Positions 59,013 to 64,000 of a stretch of 64,000 nucleotides of DNA are shown piece after piece. The stretch covers positions 1 to 64,000 of the forward strand of contig CACBPP010000004.1 in assembly GCA_902541175.1 (NCBI GenBank). Reading direction: 5' to 3'. The notes beneath the pieces were generated by a model. It saw only the letters and a program-made list of their open reading frames with translations. It was not told where the DNA came from and ran no database searches. Each line of letters opens with the position of its first letter. The first letter of the stretch is position 1. A program made the translations under genes and the position numbers. The stretch comes from an uncultured SAR86 cluster bacterium (GTDB lineage Bacteria; Pseudomonadota; Gammaproteobacteria; Magnimaribacterales; D2472).

Positions 59013-60098
59013 ATGAAATACTTATTAACAACATTATTTATATATTCGCTTTCTGTAGTATCTGATCCTATAGATAAAATTATTCATATAGTTCCTGCAA
59101 TCGACGAGACTCCTCAAGTAATCTCAAAAGGAGATGCTGCAGATGATCCTGCCATTTGGCTAAATAAATTAAATCCAGATAGATCACTAGTATTTGGAAC
59201 AGATAAGAGAAGTGGCATATATACATATAACTTAAAGGCCGAAAAAATAGGCTACACAGAAATTGGAGATATCAATAATATTGATGTTAGAACAATGAAT
59301 GTTACTGATGATGATAACAAAGACATAGGTAGTTATTCATTTATCTTTGCATCAAATAGAACTTCAAACACACTTGATATTTGGGTATATAAAGACACTA
59401 ATATTGATAAGGCTATAAAGGATAATAATTTTGAAATTTCAAAAGAGCCATACATAAATGCTAAAGCAAACATGGTAGTTTATGGAGTTTGTGCAGGCAT
59501 TGATTCAAGATTTGGATTAATAGCATTTCTAACAGAAGATGAGGGATCAAAGGTACAGATGTGGAATTATGGTCCCTTTGGAATGACTCTTTTAACAACA
59601 TTTAATAATGGAAATGCAACTCAATCTGAGGGATGTGTTTACGACGATGAAAATAGAACTCTTTTTATATCTGAAGAACAAGATAGAGGTATTTTAAGAG
59701 CCTATAAAATAAATAACGAGTTAGATTTTTCAAGTCCTATTATTATTGATAATAGATCTGGAAATATAGATGATGATCCTGAAGGTGTAACAGTTTATAA
59801 GTCTTCTGAAAAAGATGGCTATGTTATCGTTTCATCTCAAGGTGATAGTTCTTTTAATATTTATAATCGACAAGAGCCTTATAACTACCTAGGCAGTTTT
59901 AAAGTTGGTAGTAACAAGGACATTGATAATGTTAATGACACTGATGGTATTGACGTTATTAATTTCAATTTTGGTAATAAATATCCTATGGGTTTATTTG
60001 TGCTGCAGGATGGAACAAATGATGGTAAAAATAAGGTTAAGAGACAGAATTTTAAATATGTTTCTTTTGCTGATGTTCTAGAAAAATTAGATCTTTAG
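59013..60098 (+). CDS. Beta-propeller phytase (3-phytase)
   Basis: Signal peptide; GDAADDPAIWLNKLNPDRSLVFGTDKRSGIYTYNL; EGCVYDDENRTLFISEEQDRGI; DDPEGVTVY; TDGIDVINF. Confidence 0.9.
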   Translation: MKYLLTTLFIYSLSVVSDPIDKIIHIVPAIDETPQVISKGDAADDPAIWLNKLNPDRSLVFGTDKRSGIYTYNLKAEKIGYTEIGDINNIDVRTMNVTDDDNKDIGSYSFIFASNRTSNTLDIWVYKDTNIDKAIKDNNFEISKEPYINAKANMVVYGVCAGIDSRFGLIAFLTEDEGSKVQMWNYGPFGMTLLTTFNNGNATQSEGCVYDDENRTLFISEEQDRGILRAYKINNELDFSSPIIIDNRSGNIDDDPEGVTVYKSSEKDGYVIVSSQGDSSFNIYNRQEPYNYLGSFKVGSNKDIDNVNDTDGIDVINFNFGNKYPMGLFVLQDGTNDGKNKVKRQNFKYVSFADVLEKLDL

Positions 60099-61214
60099 TT
60101 TCTTTATAAATTCTATAATATCCTTAGAAAGTGACTCAGGTTGCTCTAAGGCTGCAAAATGTCCGCCTTTGTGAGTATTCCATTGAACTACATTATAGAT
60201 TTCTTCAGCCCATGCTCTTGGAGGTGCAATTAAGTCTCTTTCAAAAACTGCGCCTGCCATAGGTTGCTTAATGTTCTCAAAAGAAAATCCTAAGTCTCCA
60301 TTTTCTTTATATAACCTTGTTGATGAAGTTATTGATTCACTAAACCAATACAAAGATATTATTGCCAAAACATCATCATCAGAGACAACTAGTTTATTCT
60401 CTTCACCATCAAACCATCCATAAAACTTCTCTACAATCCATGCAGCAAGTCCAACAGGAGAATCATTTAAGCCATAACCAAGTGTTTGTGGTTTTGTTTT
60501 TTGTATCTCATAGTACCCAACTCCTTGTTCTTTATATTTTTCATAATTTGCCATTAATTTTTGTTCTTCTTGTGAGGTATTTTCTAATGGATCTTTATCA
60601 GCAGGTGGCCAAGCAATAATCATATTAAGATGAATGCCAATACAATGATCTGGATAAAGTTCAGCCATCCATTTGCTTATGGTAGCTCCCCAGTCACCAC
60701 CTTGAACAATATATTTATCATATCCAAGAGCTATTAGAAGCTCATGTTGCAAAATAGCAATCTGTTTGGAATCCATACCAACTTCTTTTGGTTTATCAGA
60801 AAATCCAAACCCTGGGAGAGAAGGGCAAATAATATCAATTGGAATATCAGAGTTTTTTTGAATGATTGGTATTATTTTTAAAAATTCCTGGATGCTTCCA
60901 GGCCATCCATGAGTCATTACTAATGGAATAGCATTATCATTGTTTGACTTTGAATGAAGGAAATGAAGTTTAAGTCTGGACTTGGTTGTATATCTGTAGC
61001 TACCAATGTCATTAATCTTTTTTTCATGATCTCGCCAATTAAATTCATTTCGCCAATAGTTTGTTAGTTCTTTTAAGAAATTAAGATCCGTTCCATGAGA
61101 CCATCTATGATTTATTTCATCAGGCCATCTTGTTAGATCTATTTTTTTATTTAGTAAATCAATATCTTTTTCAGATACTTTAACTATAAATTCTTCTATA
61201 TTTTTCATAAGCAA
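60087..61214 (-). CDS. Epoxide hydrolase (alpha/beta hydrolase with EHN domain)
   Basis: LTRWPDEINHRWSHGTDLNFLKELTNYWRNEFNWRDHE; THGWPGSIQEF; PGFGFSDKP; QGGDWGATISKWMA. Confidence 0.92.
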   Translation of the reverse strand: MLMKNIEEFIVKVSEKDIDLLNKKIDLTRWPDEINHRWSHGTDLNFLKELTNYWRNEFNWRDHEKKINDIGSYRYTTKSRLKLHFLHSKSNNDNAIPLVMTHGWPGSIQEFLKIIPIIQKNSDIPIDIICPSLPGFGFSDKPKEVGMDSKQIAILQHELLIALGYDKYIVQGGDWGATISKWMAELYPDHCIGIHLNMIIAWPPADKDPLENTSQEEQKLMANYEKYKEQGVGYYEIQKTKPQTLGYGLNDSPVGLAAWIVEKFYGWFDGEENKLVVSDDDVLAIISLYWFSESITSSTRLYKENGDLGFSFENIKQPMAGAVFERDLIAPPRAWAEEIYNVVQWNTHKGGHFAALEQPESLSKDIIEFIKKLKI

Positions 61215-61279
61215 TTATTTAGTTTAATTTATATCACACCTTAAATATATTGAAGTAAAATATCTTTTTTTAGGTAGAT

Positions 61280-61783
61280 ATGTTTGAGAATATAGAGTCT
61301 TTTCTTAGTAATAATAATGAATTAGCTTGGATTGCTATATTCATGTTTGCTTTTATGGAATCGTTTATCTTATCTGGCATTATTGTTTCAAGTGCTATTT
61401 TGTTTTCAGTATGCATTTTTGTTTTCAATATGGAGTTATTACCTTTATACACAATTGTAATGGTTGCAATGCTTGGCGCTCATTTGGGTGATGTTTCAGG
61501 CTTCTTTTTTGGGAAAACTGTTGGTCCAAGCTTGTTAGCAACTAAATTTATTTCTAAAAGAGAAAAGACAATAAAAAGAGCTCAAAAATTTTTGGATAAA
61601 ACAGGACAATACACTGTAATTTTCGGTAGATTTGTTCCTGCCATAAGACCGATTGTTCCTTTTTTGCTTGGTATTTCTGATCTAAAAGCTGTAAGATTTT
61701 ATATTGCTGATGTCGTCGCATGTACATGTTGGGGAATTGCCTTAGCATTACTGGTAACAGGAGTCGGATCTTTAATAGGATAA
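61280..61783 (+). CDS. DedA/SNARE-associated family membrane protein
   Basis: GDVSGFFFGKTVG; FGRFVPAIRPIVPFLLGISDL. Confidence 0.88.
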   Translation: MFENIESFLSNNNELAWIAIFMFAFMESFILSGIIVSSAILFSVCIFVFNMELLPLYTIVMVAMLGAHLGDVSGFFFGKTVGPSLLATKFISKREKTIKRAQKFLDKTGQYTVIFGRFVPAIRPIVPFLLGISDLKAVRFYIADVVACTCWGIALALLVTGVGSLIG

Positions 61784-61787
61784 AAAT

Positions 61788-61976
61788 ATGTTAAGTATGT
61801 TTATATTAGTAGTTAGTTCAATAGCAGTTTTATTTTTGTTATTTCAATTAATCAAAGCAAGCAGACAAGGTAGATTTCTTCAGACCTTAAGAGATCTCTT
61901 AATTATACTTTTAGCTATTTTGATGACGGCAGCAATTTTTTATATTGGATTTAGATTCTTCAGAACCTTTATTTAG
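61788..61976 (+). CDS. Hypothetical small membrane protein
   Basis: 62 aa, two hydrophobic segments, tightly spaced between DedA and HIT genes. Confidence 0.6.
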   Translation: MLSMFILVVSSIAVLFLLFQLIKASRQGRFLQTLRDLLIILLAILMTAAIFYIGFRFFRTFI

Positions 61977-61977
61977 A

Positions 61978-62319
61978 ATGTCATTAACTTTATTTGAAAA
62001 AATTATTAATAAAGAAATACCTGCTGAAATTATTTATGAAGATGACGTTTCTATTGTTATCGAAGATATCAATCCACAAGCGCCCACACACTTACTGATT
62101 ATTCCAAAAAAAGTAATTCCTAAATTGTCTGATGCATCAAATGAGGATCAAGAAATATTAGGTCACTTAATGCTTGTAGCTGGGAAAATTGCAGATCAGC
62201 TTGGTTTAGATGAAACTTTTAGATTAGTTGTTAATAACGGCGCAAAAGCTGGGCAAAGTGTTTTTCATCTTCATCTTCACCTTATTTCAGGAAGGCCTCT
62301 TAATTGGCCTCCAGGCTAA
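61978..62319 (+). CDS. HIT family (histidine triad) protein
   Basis: TLFEKIINKEIPAEIIYEDD; GQSVFHLHLHLISGRPLNWPPG; ATG 61978 preferred. Confidence 0.94.
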   Translation: MSLTLFEKIINKEIPAEIIYEDDVSIVIEDINPQAPTHLLIIPKKVIPKLSDASNEDQEILGHLMLVAGKIADQLGLDETFRLVVNNGAKAGQSVFHLHLHLISGRPLNWPPG

Positions 62320-62414
62320 AAATAAATATAAGCGCCTAGACCTAATAAAAAAACAATAATTCCTATTCCTATAGCAAAATAAGAACCATACTTTAAAGTT
62401 GAACTGTCATCCAT
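62316..62414 (-). CDS. Putative 32-aa single-TM small protein
   Basis: Read directly: MDDSSTLKYGSYFAIGIGIIVFLLGLGAYIYF* with SD-like AAGGGG upstream; absent from supplied ORF track. Confidence 0.55.
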   Translation of the reverse strand: MDDSSTLKYGSYFAIGIGIIVFLLGLGAYIYF

Positions 62415-62507
62415 AATAAATCCCCTTAAAAAAAATATATCAAAAATTAATTCTTTTTCAAACGATTTTTTAAGATAAAATGGTCTAAAATTCATAACTA
62501 TTAAATC

Positions 62508-63755
62508 TTGAGTAAATCAAAACTATCTAGAGAAATAAAAGCTTGGATATCTTATGATCTAGGTAACTCAGCTTTTGCAACTACTGTTTTAGCAGCGTTT
62601 TTTCCTATCTTTTACAATCAATATTGGGCGTCTACATTAGACTCTACTTTATCAGCAGAGTATCTAAGTTGGACTCTAGTAATTTCAAATCTTACTTTAT
62701 TATTCACCGCACCTCTCATAGGAGCTATAACCGATATAAGTAAGTCTACTAAATTGATGTTTATATCAATGGTTTCAATATCCATTATTTGCGTTGGTTT
62801 ATTATATTTTTTACAAGTTGGATCCTGGTTATATGCTTTAGTATTTTTTGGTATTGCTAACTATTTCTTTTCTGCATCAAATGTTCTGTATGACAAAATT
62901 TTAGTTCAAATAGCATCTCCTGATTTATTTTCAAAGATTTCAGGTTACGGGTATGCCTGGGGATATTTTGGAGGAGGGTTGCTTTTTCTTGTAAATGCTT
63001 TGATGAGCCTTTATCCAGAAATGTTTGGATTGAGCTCTCAAGCTGATGCAATAAGATGGTCATTTATTACAGTATCTGTCTGGTGGACAATATTCCTATT
63101 ACCTCTATCAATTACATACAAAGAAAGAGTTGTTAATTCATCACAAAGGGTACTTAAGGATTCTTTTAGAAATTTTGTTAATACTCTTAAATCTGTATCA
63201 GAGTATAGAAATGCATTCATATTTTTGATCGCTTTTTTTCTATTTATAGATGGCGTTCATACTGTTATAGCACTTGCTTCAACCTTTGCTATAAATCTAG
63301 GTCTTGATACAAGCTCAATTATTATTGCTTTAATTTTAGTTCAATTTGTAGCATTCCCCTCAACATTGATGTGGGCATTTGTTGCAGAAAAGTACGGAGA
63401 TAAATTAGTAATTAATATAACGATTATTATCTACATCATATTAATTTTGTATTCATTTAATTTATCTGATGGAATTGAATTTTATATTCTTGCAGGATTA
63501 ATAGGTTTTATTCAAGGAGGCATTCAGGGTAGTTCTCGTAGCTTATTTGCTAAGTTAGTCCCATCTGATAAAGCAGGAGCATTTTTTGGTTTGTTTAATA
63601 CCTTCGGAAAGGCTGCAGCATTTATTGGTCCAGCACTTATAGGTATTTTCTTAGCAATATTTAAAGATACAACATTAATGCTTTTGCCTTTATTAATTTT
63701 ATTTGTATTAGGCATTGTTGTTTTATATTTTGTTGATACCGATGAAGTTATTTAG
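62508..63755 (+). CDS. MFS transporter, UMF1/Atg22-like family
   Basis: REIKAWISYDLGNSAFATTVLAAFFPIFY; GYGYAWGYFGGGLLFLVN; TTG start. Confidence 0.88.
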   Translation: MSKSKLSREIKAWISYDLGNSAFATTVLAAFFPIFYNQYWASTLDSTLSAEYLSWTLVISNLTLLFTAPLIGAITDISKSTKLMFISMVSISIICVGLLYFLQVGSWLYALVFFGIANYFFSASNVLYDKILVQIASPDLFSKISGYGYAWGYFGGGLLFLVNALMSLYPEMFGLSSQADAIRWSFITVSVWWTIFLLPLSITYKERVVNSSQRVLKDSFRNFVNTLKSVSEYRNAFIFLIAFFLFIDGVHTVIALASTFAINLGLDTSSIIIALILVQFVAFPSTLMWAFVAEKYGDKLVINITIIIYIILILYSFNLSDGIEFYILAGLIGFIQGGIQGSSRSLFAKLVPSDKAGAFFGLFNTFGKAAAFIGPALIGIFLAIFKDTTLMLLPLLILFVLGIVVLYFVDTDEVI

Positions 63756-63927
63756 CACAAAATCAATAATTTTTTATAGCATATTAGGGGCAATAACAGC
63801 CTTTTTAATCGCTCCATTTATAAGAAGTCTTATTGATTTTAGTACTGGTATTGAGTTACTTATCACCACAGCAATAATAATACCAATGTATGCTGTCATC
63901 ACAAGATTTTTAAAAAAGTATCTTTAA
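63742..63927 (+). CDS. Hypothetical small membrane protein
   Basis: Hydrophobic ORF overlapping the MFS 3' end; start at MKLFSTK. Confidence 0.45.
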   Translation: MKLFSTKSIIFYSILGAITAFLIAPFIRSLIDFSTGIELLITTAIIIPMYAVITRFLKKYL

Positions 63928-64000
63928 GATTTTTGAAGTGTTTCAAATAAAAGTTTTGGTTTGTCAGTAATTATTCCATCAACTTTAAGATCGATCAAAT
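63924..64000 (-). CDS. 3' end of a probable glycerophosphodiester phosphodiesterase (truncated by window)
   Basis: Reverse translation LIDLKVDGIITDKPKLLFETLQKS* matches the GDPD C-terminal (VDGIITDxP) pattern. Confidence 0.55.
   Translation of the reverse strand, partial: LIDLKVDGIITDKPKLLFETLQKS

Noticed and set aside
1-64000. CRISPR arrays, IS elements, integrases, phage or toxin-antitoxin/defence modules
   Set aside because: None recognised among the supplied translations or by reading for repeat-spacer patterns; the only clear DNA repeats are hairpins, the lipoprotein duplication and the short repeats listed

Overview
AT-rich, densely coded 64 kb window, probably chromosomal DNA of a marine SAR86-like gammaproteobacterium (lineage is inferred from coding style only). 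No rRNA, CRISPR array, transposase, integrase or phage module was seen. Main blocks: (a) 1-13.2 kb: alanine dehydrogenase, amidase, epimerase, steroid-5-alpha-reductase-like protein, GMC oxidoreductase, rhodanese, patatin, TonB-dependent receptor (TBDR), M64-type metallopeptidase lipoprotein. (b) 13.2-22.4 kb: tRNA-Gly(GCC), secreted duplicated-domain proteins, a probable independent ~220-nt structured ncRNA with its own promoter and terminator, and a pyruvate kinase / Na+ symporter / GH3 / glucokinase module. (c) 22.4-34.4 kb: PncC-NadD-like fusion, FeS-photolyase relative, uncharacterised secreted proteins behind an 11-bp-periodic operator-like array, tRNA-Gly(TCC), prepilin peptidase, GGT, two divergent acyl-CoA synthetases. 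(d) 34.4-60.1 kb: what looks like a phosphate/organophosphate acquisition island: phoB-phoR, a duplicated-domain lipoprotein plus TBDR behind a Pho-box-like element, a complete type II secretion operon (gspC-M), an AqpS-like channel with altered NPA motifs, Ppx/GppA, PPK2, PiT transporter, TetR regulator, TBDR and beta-propeller phytase. (e) 60.1-64 kb: epoxide hydrolase, DedA, HIT, MFS, and the end of a probable GDPD. The most notable observations are the Pho/T2SS/phytase island, the orphan ncRNA before pyk, the 11-bp repeat array at 25.97-26.03 kb, the secreted tandem-domain family, and the repeated TBDR-hairpin-gene arrangement. All family calls were made by eye from the translations; no database search was run.
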